Source: Basidiobolus meristosporus CBS 931.73
Taxonomy: Eukaryota > Basidiobolomycota > Basidiobolomycetes > Basidiobolales > Basidiobolaceae
Direction: 5' to 3'
Length of the DNA stretch: 33,046 nt
NCBI GenBank assembly: GCA_002104905.1
Contig: MCFE01000825.1
Span: 1-33,046, forward strand
The notes under the pieces are model-generated. The model worked only from the letters and a program-made list of their open reading frames with translations, searched no databases and was not told the DNA's origin. Position 1 is the stretch's first letter. Each line of letters starts with the position of its first letter. The position numbers were made by a program, and so were the translations under genes. Positions 20,346 through 30,950 of this stretch are shown here, piece by piece.

Positions 20346-21218
20346 ATGACTACTACAATCAAACTAAAGACATACAAGGGAAAGAGAGAGAAAGCCCTTG
20401 AGTGGTTCAATAAGTTTGAGAGAGTTGCGGTTGATGCAGGATGGGACGACAATAAGAAAGTAAGAGAGTTTGCAAGACATATGGAAGGGTCAGCATGGCA
20501 ATGGCATTATGGGTTGGAAGACGCAGTCAAAGACAACTGGGATGCACTAGAAGAAGCCTACAAGACACGCTTTCTATATGCCAAAGGATACCACTACGAA
20601 GCCCTTCTACTGTCCTCACGGAAGAGAAGCAGTGAAAGCTATGAAGCCTACACTGAACTGTTTCTCCAACAAGTTTGATGTCTCCCGAAGGACAAAATTG
20701 GCAAACAACAGCTCATGAGGTATTACATCATGGGCTTAGACGACAAAATAAGACGTAGGGCGTCCAAAGAACAACAGGGATGTAAAACGTTGCAAGAGTT
20801 GGTCAAACAAGTACGAGGGGTCATCTTGCTATGGGGGCTACCCTATAGTGATACAAATGATCAAAGGACAGGGATCCCCCATAAGAAAGGAAAAATTGCC
20901 TCCCCAAACAACTGTGAGTTAGAGGAATTACGGCAAAAGGTCCAAGAACTCTCAATTAACAATGTCCAAGAAGTCCCCAAAGAAGGTGATAAACTCTGGG
21001 AAGCTGTTGTAGATCTAAAGGCCCAGGTTCAAGTCCTGACCCAACAGATGGAACAACCGCAACAACAGTATCCATGTTATGTGTGTGGAGAAGTAGGTCA
21101 CCGGGCCCATGAATGTGAAAAACGGTATGGAAGAGAAGCCCTACCGGACACAAAAGAGAAGAAGGCGTCAAAAGACAGGGTCCCTTGCCAGGAGGCCAAC
21201 GGGACTCAGTCAATCTAA
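20346..21218 (+). pseudogene. gag: Gypsy D Gag with one in-frame TGA
   Basis: Start ATG 20346, 42 bases after the LTR. About 290 codons. The N-terminal half has the retrotransposon Gag pattern (ALEWFNKFERVAVDAGW, ARHMEGSAWQWHYG, DNWDALEEAYKTRF). TGA at 20676-20678 interrupts the frame, which then continues unchanged through YYIMGLDDKIRRRA, a coiled stretch and the zinc knuckle CYVCGEVGHRAHEC (21075-21116), to TAA 21216-21218. The TGA fits loss of a CGA arginine codon. Gag assembles the particle and its knuckle binds RNA. The end overlaps the pol frame. Confidence 0.85.
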
Positions 21219-24200
21219 GCCCTCCGGTCAGGACAATCAAAGTGCGGAAGAAGAAGCGTCAACATGATGCTTCTAGAGAGGAGGCAAAGGAACCTGTAGT
21301 AGAGGTTCCGTCAAAAGGAAAGAGCGCAGAATTAGGTGAAGAAGTACGGAATGAACCTTGGGAAGAAGTGTTAAAGCAAACAAAGAACACTAGCACGTCT
21401 TCCCATGGCCTATTCCCCATAATGAAGGTACTAGAGCAAACCAAGGCAACCCTCCCAATAACCAATTTACTGGGACTGGCCCCGGCTCTAGTCAAGGAAC
21501 TGATAGAGGGATTGAAGGAGATAACAACCCTCCATGTCAACCAGACAGTCCTGCAAAAACCGAATAAAGGTACATACGTAAAGGTACGTATAGAGAATAA
21601 GGAGATTCTCGCCCTTATCGACACAGGATCCTCTATGTTGATCATGTCAGAGTCATTAGCAAAACGTCTAAAACTAAATATAGTCCCCAACGACACCATT
21701 CGAGTACGGCTAGCGAATGACCAACTGGATACAATGGTAGGTGTGGTGCCTAATTGCCCCATTTGGCTAGGCAACTTGATAATACGCCAAGATGTTGTGG
21801 TCCTACCCGTTGCAGCCAACGACTTACTCATTGGCAAGAGTTGGTTTATCCAACATAAGATGGATATACTTTACAGTGCATCTGAACTCAGGTGGGATAC
21901 CAAGAGTATCCCACTGATTCATATCACCGATGAGAGCAAGGCGCGTAGCAACAGTGTGACGATCAGAGAGGTGAAACCGTCGCAGTCTCCGATCATCACA
22001 CAAAAGGTGATAAAAATACCACCCGCCAGTGAGACGGTGATCTCATTAGAAACACCAATAGCTTATTCAACGAGCATAAGAATGATAACAGCAGCAAAAG
22101 CATCCGAGCAACTGGAAGGAATCTCAATCCCTAAAGTATGGATACCACCAAAATTTGAAACGCAAAGCCTGAAATGCTTAGTGGTTAACAATGGGCAACA
22201 CACGGTGACATTGCCTAGAGGAGTGCCATTGTTAAACTGAGAGGAAGTTGACGGAAACAACCAAGGACCACCTCCAAACGAAGAACCAGAAGAAGAACTC
22301 CCCAAACTAGATGTGGACCCCGGTCTACCGCCTACGTTACAAGACAAATTCCTAGAAGGAATACGTCCACTTGCCCAAGTATTCTCTAAGAACCAAGTAA
22401 TTGGTCATATACCTGGGGTATATCACCAAATCCACCTTGCCGACAAATACCCCATCAAGCAAAAAGCCTATAGGAATTCAAAAATTGACACAGACTATAT
22501 CAAAGAGACAATTGAAACTTTATTAAAAGACATCATTACAGAGAGCCAGTCTCCGTGGGCCTCCCCCGTAGTGATAGTCCCGAAGAAAGACGGAAAGCGA
22601 CGCTTTTGCATTGACTACCGGAAATTGAACGCCGTCACCCGGAAGGACGTGTATCCGCTACCGCAAATAGACAACCTCTTGGACAGATTAATTGGAGCTA
22701 AATATTTTAGCTCTCTTGACTTAATCTCCGGGTATTGGCAAGTAGAAGTAGCCCCGGAAGATTGACCCAAAACCGCTTTTGTAACATTGTTTGGATTATA
22801 CAAATGGAACCGACTACCCTTTGGCTTGTGCAATGCCCCCACTACGTTCCAAAGGATGATTGACAAGGTGCTAGGAAATCTACGATGGGAATGCGCCCTT
22901 GTGTATCTGGACGACATCATGATATATTCCCCCGATGTAGAAGAACATATACACAACGTGCAATGTATCCTGACATCCCTCCTTGAGAACCAACTCAAAC
23001 TACATCCCAAGAAGTGCCATTTCCTGTATACAAAATTGTTGTTCCTGGGCCACGAGATCTCGGCAGATGGAATATACCCATCTACGTCACTCCTGAAAGC
23101 CATTCAAAATGCACCTGCACCAAAGGACATTAATGCAGTGTTGGGATTCCTAGGATTAGCCGGCTACTATTGCCGCTATGTCAAAAACTTCGCAACAATA
23201 GCAGCCCCCCTATACAAATTGACGCAAAAGGGCCAGTGTTTTGTATGGTTGGAGCCTCAAAAGAGAGCATTCAATCAGCTGAAACATTCCCTGACGTCAC
23301 CGCCAGTGTTACAATTTCCCAATTGGGATGCGAGATTTTTTATTAACTGTGATGGAAGCCTCACCGGTATAGGCGCCATACTGGGACAATATCACCAACC
23401 CGGCAAATTCCACCCAATCAGATACATGAGCTGTTTGCTAAACAAACACAAACGCCACTACCCCGTTGCCGAGATAGAATGTCTGGCTGTTGTTTATTCA
23501 ATTAAACAATTCCATACATACATACATGGTCGCCAATTCACAATAGCAACGGACCACAGCGCACTGGTCTGGCTGATGAAAACTAAAGACTTTACCGGCC
23601 AACTAGCACGTTGGGCCCTACAACTACAGCAATACGACTTTGAAATAATTCACCGCGCTGGCAAGAAACACCAGGACGCAGACTTTCTCAGTCGCTATCC
23701 CATTTGCCAAATACGTGTCAGTGATGAGTACGAGGACGTAATCTGCTTTAAAAAAGGGAGGTATCCCAAACACGTCATTACAAACAAACAGAAGAGAGAA
23801 TTTCAAAGGAAATGGTGTCAGTACAAAGTACAAGAAAATTGACTATGGTTCCTCCAAGGACAGTCCAGAGCCGAGGTACCCCCACTAGCAGCCCGTGAAG
23901 AAATCATACAAGAAAGACATATGTCATTAGGACACGCTAACCCCCTAACAACATATAACATGTTAAGAAAAACGTTTTATTGGCAAAAAATGATGACCAA
24001 CGTTATGAATACATTACAAAGATGCACCACTTGCAAAAGATTCAACCGGAGTCAGAAGATAGGGACAACCGCACCAATACCGGTTGACCTGCCCTTCCAC
24101 CAAGTAGGGATTGACTTCGTTGGCCCCTTTATGAAAACAAAGAAAGGAGAACGATACATAATAATTGCTACCGATTATTTCTCAAAGTGGGTAGAAGCCC

Positions 24201-24955
24201 AAGCCGTCTGCAATAAAGATCAGAAGACAACCGCCCAATTCATTCTAGAACACCTCATCTGCCAACAGGGATATCCTCAGATACTCCTGTCCAACAATGG
24301 TGGTTCCTTCCTGAACGACACCGTGGCCCACCTGTGCGAAATGATGGGCTTGAAACAAGTCTTCACGGCCACGTATCACCCCCAGACTAACGGATTAACC
24401 GAGAGGATGAACCAGACGTGTTGCCGCATACTGGAGAAGCTTCACTGGGAACTTCCCCAATCATGGGCCGAGCTGCTCCCACTGACACTCCTAGCAATGC
24501 GCACCACACCGAATAAAACGACAGGTTTCTCCCCATATGAAATCCTATATGGACAAAGACCCAAGTGGCGGGAGGAAGCTGGATTGACGATGGAAGGTGT
24601 CCCCCTGACGACACATAACAACTATATAGAAAGGTTGATACACCATATTGCCCACCTATACATAAAAGTATTTGAAAATGTTGACAAGCACCTTCCCCCT
24701 CCACCCAAAAATGAGAAACTAACGAGACAAAAGTGGAAACCAGGCAATAAGGTGTGGTACAACCAAACCGTTGAAGGCCTCAAGTTCCGCCCACGATTTA
24801 CACCCCAATGGATTGGCCCATGCACCGTTATCAGTTTGGACCACGGACCAAAGTACACCATCACCCTGAATAATAAGACAATCAGCAACATAGCGCCAGC
24901 CCATCTGAAACCGTTTCATGATGATCCACTAATCATCACTGAGACCAAAGTGTGA
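21119..24955 (+). pseudogene. pol: Gypsy D Pol: protease, RT, RNase H, integrase; three in-frame TGAs
   Basis: Frame -1 relative to gag, open from 21119, so about 100 bases overlap. Protease active site ALIDTGSSM (DTG at 21620). Reverse transcriptase 22500-23000: WASPVVIVPKKDGKRRFCID, FSSLDLISGYWQ, LPFGLCNAPTTFQ, and intact YLDD at 22904-22915. RNase H near 23340-23570: INCDGS, AEIECLAVV, ATDHSALVWL. Integrase from 23900: zinc pairs (RHMSLGH and CTTC), GIDFVGP with the first Asp, LSNNGGSF where the second Asp has become Asn (24293-24295), and TERMNQ with Glu. Near the end WIGPCTV resembles the GPY/F module. TGA codons at 22238, 22763 and 23840 interrupt the same frame; each fits CGA to TGA. 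Stop 24953-24955. Confidence 0.9.
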
Positions 24956-25084
24956 TTAAACGATTATCAGGACAAGGATAGAGGAAGACACGGGATACAT
25001 TTGATGTTTATTAGAGGAGATTTTAGTCGATATAGGTACAAATAATATGCGTGAGGGAGTTCGCCCAAAGGGGAGAACAAAAGA

Positions 25085-26254
25085 ATGCATATGGAAAGCG
25101 CCAAAGGAAACAGTTCACCCAAAACTGGCAATACCCCTCCCACTAGCGAGAACCAAGATGATATCAAAAACAAAACCGACCTGCAAATGTTAAGAGATAT
25201 GGTACAAGCGTTACGTACGACAAGAGCCACCTATGAAGAGTTGTTTGCCGGAGTAGTCATGCTAATACAAGACACAATCAGAGAGTGACGAGACAAGTTA
25301 CCCACGCCAATACAAAGCATGGAGATACTACCCAAGAAGACCATGTACCACCTAAGAGGAGGTTCCTTGATCATTAAGGAGAAGGACACCGTGCTGATTC
25401 CTGTATCCATACTGGACACAGTCAGACAAAAGACACAAGGAATCAACTGTTGCGCCCTCACAAGACCTCAAGAGCCCCCCTGTTTTGTTGCATACTTGCC
25501 ATTAATAGGTACCACGGTTGTTGAGGTATACGCAGACCTGGTACAAGCTGCAAGAGCACCACAAGTAGAACTCCCGATTGAAGGACTCCTCCGAGAAATT
25601 CGGGAACATCTCGAACCACATTTCCAAGAAGGAACCATCTTAGAGAAGATACGCAAACGGATTAAATACACCGGCCAGTTAACCCATGCAATCCACCAAG
25701 TTGCTGTGTTACAACTATTACAGTGGTTTACCATAGGACAACTCAGGAATCAGTACAAAGTCCAACTCCAAGAAGCCAAAGAAACCGCCGCGGATTCTGT
25801 AGAAACCATGAGGCAAGTACAAAAGCGCCTCAATCGCGCCACAGTTTCTACGGAAGAACTACAATACGTCTTGGAAGAAGCAAAAACTCGTTATCAACAA
25901 CGGGTGACTGCCGACCAAGTGTATGCCCTCTTCAAAAGGTCCCCCGCCGTCATATTGAACACAAAAAGGACAAGCCCCAATAACGTTTGCAAGATAAAGA
26001 AGCAAGACTTTATTGCGCTATTGCACCTTTTCTTGTTCTCCAACCCTCCCGAGGAACTTACCCAGAACCCTATGGTTTGCCAACTATTTGGCTCGGTGGA
26101 AAACATCCCTCGAGCAACACAGGCCGCACCCCACTCTGCCGCCAAATGGTATCAGGTACTTGCCCGCAATCCCCTTGTGAGTGACAACCAGCAATGGTAC
26201 TACGGTGACTCCCCATGCTCCGTAAACGAAATCAATCCTGGAGAAGCAAGTTAG
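25085..26254 (+). pseudogene. Gypsy D third ORF, unknown function, one in-frame TGA
   Basis: Sense ORF between pol and the 3' LTR, starting at ATG 25085, about 390 codons with one TGA at 25286-25288. I do not recognise it. The N-terminus is polar (KGNSSPKTGNTPPTSENQDD). A hydrophobic block near 25480-25560 (CFVAYLPLIGTTVVEVYADL) is too short and mixed for a convincing membrane anchor. 25740-25920 is rich in Glu, Gln, Lys and Arg and could form a coiled coil (VETMRQVQKRLNRA, EELQYVLEEAKTRYQQR). No signal peptide, zinc motif or chromodomain. CG content matches gag and pol, so it belongs to the element. Extra ORFs in this position are known in some LTR elements (envelope-like or accessory); an envelope is not supported here. 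Confidence 0.7.
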
Positions 26255-26298
26255 TCAAAGAACTTCGAGGACGAAGCTCCCACTTAACCCCCGGGATA

Positions 26299-26684
26299 TG
26301 TGAGTACTCAATGTAGTACCCACTCTTTGCCCAAGAGTTCTCCCAAGAGTTCCCTCCAGAGTCCTACCCAAAGTCCTCCAGTACCCTCCCTATGATTCCC
26401 CCACGCGTCCTCCCCTCCTATCCCTGCCCTTATCTAGTTAGAACACTTACCATAACAGGAAGGTGTTCACACCCCTATTTTATAACACATTGTCTATTGT
26501 CTAAGCCCCCCTAGTGATATATATATCTACCCAATTGAACCAGGAAGAACAACAAGATTTGGATGAAATAAACAGAAGTCTTTATTACCTTGCTACCTTC
26601 TATTGGAAGCTATTCTGAACCAAGTGGTACTGACTTGACCTACAAGCTCTCCCACTCACCAAGTACAGTCAGTAATAACCCACA
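26299..26684 (+). repeat. 3' LTR of gypsy D (386 bp)
   Basis: Differs from the 5' LTR at five positions: 26370, 26512, 26554, 26564 and 26604. Four of these are CG in the 5' LTR and CA or TG here. Followed by GATTG, the target duplication. Confidence 0.95.
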
Positions 26685-26689
26685 GATTG

Positions 26690-28240
26690 TACATTCATTG
26701 TCAGTTGTAGTAACCAATATAAGTCCCTGTACCCATCACTAAAACTAAGCCCAGCCCCACACTCAATACATAACTCCATAAAAACTACCATTCAATGAGT
26801 AAATCTACTGCAATGTCCTTTTTACATGTCTTTGGCAGCCATCCTGCAGCTTTTGCCACTGCTCATTCTCAGGTTCCTATGTGTCCTGGTCTTCAGCCAG
26901 CACTACAGGGTCTAGCACCACATCAGCCAGTCTCTGCAATATATTCTTGCAATAGTCAGGTGCATTTTCCCAATCACTGTTCTTGAAGAAGAGCTGCAAC
27001 CTCTATGTATGCCTATTAATGTTAAAAAGCTCCACTGTAGGAGTTGTGATAGTCTTTTAGGTTCTTTATGATGTTGCTTTGTCAGTCATCTGGATATCTA
27101 CTTTGACTACAATGGTGGACATGAAGGCAGTGGTAGACAAATTGCCTTTCTCTGCAAACTCATCTACCTCACTTGAGGGTAGCTCAGCTTACTGCACTTC
27201 CAACTCTTGAAAAGTCAGCTGCTTTCTTGGTGGCAATTCTCCTTGACTATGTTGGGGTTCAGCCAGCTCTGAGCTAACAGCTTAAATTGGTGAGAACTGC
27301 AGCTTTTCTTCTGACACTTTCCTCTCTCTGGCATGAGAAGACCTTTTTTCCATACCTCTACCTTTTTCCCTGCCAAATCTTTCACTGCTACTTTGATTGA
27401 GTACATTTTCTCTTTGGTTAATGCTGCACTGGTGTATCCATTGCTGCCTGCTTGCCCTTGTTAGCATTCTCCTGGTAACCTGACATTTCTTTGCTGCATG
27501 CTTGAGCTATCAGCCCTGATTGTGATGTGCTCCAGAGAAAGCAGTAGGTTTTTATCACTGTGAGATCCTTCACTGCTATTGTGACTAAATGGTTCTTGTA
27601 TTGTACATTGTTTTCTCCTAGATGAATGCTGCACTAGTGCATCCATTTTTGCCTGCTTCTCCCTAGCCATCACTCTGACAGGAACCTGACATCTTTTTGC
27701 TGATTGCTTGGAGCTATCAGCCCAGCTGGTGATGGGCTCCTGAAAAGCTACAGGCTTTTGTCACTATCAGGTCCTTGCCTACTAATGAGACTTAGTGCTT
27801 CTTGTATCAAACTACATCTTCTACTTAATATGTACTTCACTGGTGCATCTGTTCAAGCCTGACTGTCCCTCATTAGCACTCTTCTGGCTACCTGATGTTT
27901 CTTTGCTGCTTGTTTGGAGTATTCACCCCAGCTTGTAACACCTTATTGAGGAAGCTGCTGAGTCTTAGCCATTGCATCATTGTTCATTGACCTTTGATAG
28001 CTTCTGCTATTATTGAGATACTTTCTTAGTGCTCCCATTCTGGCCCAAAATACATTGGCACACTTGAATACAGGATAATGCTCCTAGAACAGGCTAAGTG
28101 CATTCTGCTTTGCCTTGAGTTCTTGATGGTCCCAGGTGTGCTTACCTTCAGGTGTTGCAGTGCTAGACTTCTAACTGCTTCTGGAGTATTTGTCCACTCT
28201 TCATCATTGCATGCAATGGCTTCAAGGATCCCTATGAAAT
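26690..28240 (-). pseudogene. Eroded ORF of unknown family (P region, copy 2)
   Basis: Same block order as 1830-3510, minus strand, including an EVDEFAEKGNLSTTAF block (near 27120-27170; in copy 1 near 2340-2380), a charged block with many Arg, Lys and Glu (GREKGRGMEKRSSHARERK, near 27315-27370) and a block ending ISIIAEAIKGQ near 27990-28020. Stops and frameshifts are frequent. It lies downstream of the tnp2-like copy 3 on the same strand. A tandem duplication (27370-28000) distinguishes it from copy 1. Family unknown. Confidence 0.45.
27370..28000. repeat. About three tandem units of 205-206 bp
   Basis: The word pattern TGCACTGGTGTATCCATTG / GCCTGCTT recurs at 27422, 27627 and about 27832, followed each time by an ACCTGACATTTCTTTGCTG-like block and a ctatcagccc-like block. 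The spacing is 205 and 206 bases. The corresponding place in copy 1 (about 2645-2790) has one unit. The units have diverged, so the expansion is not recent. Confidence 0.65.
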
Positions 28241-30807
28241 ATAATTTGGTCCAATAAGTGGATCTGATCTGGATCAGCCATCAGGATCCCATTCAGAGAC
28301 CATCATAGTACTGGCAGCTTGGAGCTAGTGACCCTCTTAACAATCTTATGATGGGATCACAACAGCATTTTGCTAATCTCACTACCAAATAAAGTGATAA
28401 AACTTGACAAAATTTCATTGGTGCTGTGACAATAGTAGCATGGTATTATTGAGGTCTTCTTGCACTTTGCAACTACTTTAAGTGGATCCAGCCAGCCAGG
28501 ACATCCAATTGCCTTATATGGCAGAAACTTGATGGTATCTCAACAGCCTTACAGCAAGACTTTGATAGCATTATTATGGAAGTATGGTGGCCTACAGTTG
28601 GTTTTGTATAATGCTGCCATACCAATTTACCAGATGGCATTTCCTTTTTCTACCTCCCCTTGTACAAATCATATATTCAGCTGTAGAATTGCCCCTCTTT
28701 ATTTGCTTACACACTACTACCTTGTGTATTCCACATATAGCTTGAATAAAAAAACTATGGTCTCCTGCTTACTAACCTCCACAAACACAAACACCTGCTG
28801 CAATTGACATACTTCTATCACCTCAACTTTACGGCTTTTGAGTGTGATACTTGCAAAGTTGACGTATACCTTGTATTGCTGGTAACATTTACTTCTTGCA
28901 AACATATGCTTGGTTGTTGCCACTTCTGCCATGAATACCTCCTGAATATCTGAAAAGAACTTCTTGGTATTTAGCCAATATATTCCTTCTCCCTGCTGGA
29001 TTCTAGTCCCCCTTGTAGGTGCACTCTGGCTTGTGTTTGTGTGAATTCTGTCTTGAAAGGTGTATAAGTTGGCTTGTGACCAAGAGAAATCTAGCATATA
29101 TTGGTAGAGTTTTCCTAATAGAAATCAGTTGCTTGTTGCACCCAACTCAACTTTGCATTACCTAACTGATTACCTATGCATTGGGGCTGCTTAGCTTCTT
29201 ACAGCCATAGGCATAGGTGTCTCCATGTCCACATTTGTCCTCAGTATTTTCCAACACTTCCTGGCAGTTGTCCATATACCAACCCATCACATCCATGATT
29301 GACTTAGAGGTAATATTCTTGATGAGATTGGGATATGGTAGTACCTGCCACTTGACTTGTATTCCTATCTCCCCACATATCTACTCCATAGGAAACTCCC
29401 AAAAGGTGAAGCAAGGCCCAACATTCTGCACACACCATGCAAGATGGAGTAGAGAATGGATATAGAAGGGGCAGAGATCTACATGTTCAGCATTATGTTT
29501 GTAGTATGGCCGCTCAAATTCCGTCACAAACTCCTTGCACAACAGCTGTAAATGCGGCTAGTTTGCATTGGTGATCCTCTTCTAGAAAAATACTCCTACA
29601 ATGTCCACATAAGACTCCCAATACTTCCAATGTACACTTGGTGGGAATGGCTTTAGAATACCACTTGAATAAGCACATATTCAGCTCATCCAGTCTTTGC
29701 ATCTGTATTGTTGCATATGCATATGAATACCAATTGGAGCTGCTGAGAAGTACTTAGGGTAGTAGATACTTGGTAGTATCTTGCCAATTCTTTAAGGTTT
29801 CTCTGGTATCTCAAAGGCCGCATTTAGCTTGAAATGACCCATGTACAACTTGGTCATCAGCATAGGGACATTGTTGAAAAGCAAATGCATTGCTCACAGT
29901 GGAAAGCTTTTGCTCCAACAGACACCCACTCTCTTAAATATCTCTGGTTAACATTTGATCTCATATTCCAGCCAATGGCTTATTGCTTGCCAACTTTGCT
30001 GAAATTGTATGCTGACTGCTCTATGTTCTCTCTGTGGGAAGGTGATTTTCTTAGTGCAGGTGTTTGGGTAATACTAATGTATGTGAGTTATGGAATAAAT
30101 CCCCTGGATCTTGCACGTTTGACAACAATACCATTCATTGTGCTCAGAAAACCTGCTATCTTGCTGATGGCTGGGGTATCTCCAATGCAGAGAATAATAT
30201 GAGCTTTGACATGATGGCCATTTACTGCTATCCTGCTGGAAAGCATAGAAAATACATCCAGCAATGGATACAGGTAGTTATCCCGGTTGGACAATGATTT
30301 AGGCCCAGATACCAGTGAGACTACCATCAGATTATTGCTCTGATACTCTAAGATGGGTGGCAGATTCAGATTGTTGGGAATCAGTGGCCAGCAGGATTTG
30401 CTGGTAGAGTAATTGTTTAATGAGAATCTATCAAGTGCTAAGGCAAAGGCATGGGCATGCATACCTTCAAAGTAGCCCTTGCTTCTTAGCTGTTGGTAAT
30501 ATTTGTCATCAAATATATTAGATGTGATTGCACCTGATTGATACTGAGTGTAGTACTGTATAGCTTTGCAATATTTGTTGGACGGTATTGGCTTCCTCAT
30601 ATGGGGTGTTACCGGAATATATCCAGAGTATGAACAAAGTTTCTCCTGAATGGTAGTGAATACCAGACAATTTGGACTTGTTGCAATGGTAGCATTTTTT
30701 GATGTGAATACCATGCAACAGATAACACATGCTGGAATCAATACAGTCTCTAATCATATGTTGCCAGCCACATTACTGTTGTTCATTTGAACCATGTATG
30801 TGGTAAG
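28240..30807 (-). pseudogene. Decayed tnp2/Plavaka-like transposase, copy 3 (best preserved)
   Basis: Minus strand. The open block 30741-30088 (217 codons) is the longest transposase piece in the window. It reads FSLNNYSTSKSCWPLIPNNL, then NLMVVSLVSGPKSLSNRDNY, LYPLLDVFSMLSSRI and IGDTPAISKIAGF. The order 'xxxGPKSxxNxxxYLxPLxDxx ... GDxPA' is the pattern of Transposase_21 (tnp2) proteins. A frameshift follows; the next frame gives HNEWYCCQTCKIQGIYSITH with the Cys pair. 29900-28600 holds the C-terminal region, with a 126-codon open block at 29097-28717. DDE residues cannot be assigned confidently. It would cut and paste its element; this copy is dead. Ends of the transposon were not identified. 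Confidence 0.6.
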
Positions 30808-30950
30808 TGTTGCAATTTAGAAGTGATTTGAAAATGAGGAGCTTATCAAGAAATAGTGATAATAGCTGAACCATTGATTATTAATAACAAAGCTCAGTAT
30901 TTATACCTTTGTAGAGGTAATACAGCTGTAACACTAAGTAAGGAGGGTTT
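30808..30950 (-). repeat. Truncated inverted copia E-family LTR
   Basis: Starts TGTTGCAATTTAGAAGTG, the reverse complement of the 3' end of the LTR at 30951-31319, and runs 143 bases until it is cut exactly at the start of that LTR. Copia E therefore inserted into an older, oppositely oriented LTR of its own family. The rest of the older LTR should lie beyond the window. Confidence 0.8.

Larger units (their letters stand above)
19919..26684 (+). mobile_element. Ty3/gypsy retrotransposon D, near-complete and young
   Basis: 6.77-kb element with two 386-bp LTRs (TGTGAG...CCCACA) differing at five positions, and a perfect 5-bp target duplication GATTG (19914-19918 and 26685-26689). Gene order is gag, then protease, reverse transcriptase, RNase H, integrase, then an extra ORF. 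It has far more CG dinucleotides than its surroundings. Five in-frame TGA codons and one changed integrase residue make this copy defective. The polypurine tract before the 3' LTR is weak: the last bases are CCCCCGGGATA, after a CTTCGAGGACGAAG palindrome. No chromodomain or envelope-like gene is visible. Confidence 0.95.

Noticed and set aside
21259-21837. 192-codon open frame antisense to gypsy D gag-pol
   Set aside because: It overlaps the protease region fully on the opposite strand and has no motif. Antisense openness follows from codon bias of the sense gene.
24387-24919. Several antisense open frames across the integrase
   Set aside because: Shadow frames of a strongly supported integrase domain; no independent start context or motif.
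24780-24955. Chromodomain at the gypsy D Pol C-terminus
   Set aside because: Only a GPY/F-like WIGPCTV block is seen; no aromatic cage pattern follows before the stop.
20346-26254. TGA as a sense codon (alternative genetic code or programmed readthrough)
   Set aside because: All stops in gypsy D are TGA, but gypsy D pol and element D ORF boundaries also use TGA as apparent true stops, and the local CpG decay explains the pattern more simply.
25085-26254. Envelope gene making gypsy D a retrovirus-like element
   Set aside because: No signal peptide, no clear transmembrane segment and no cleavage-site pattern; the hydrophobic block near 25480-25560 is short and mixed with polar residues.
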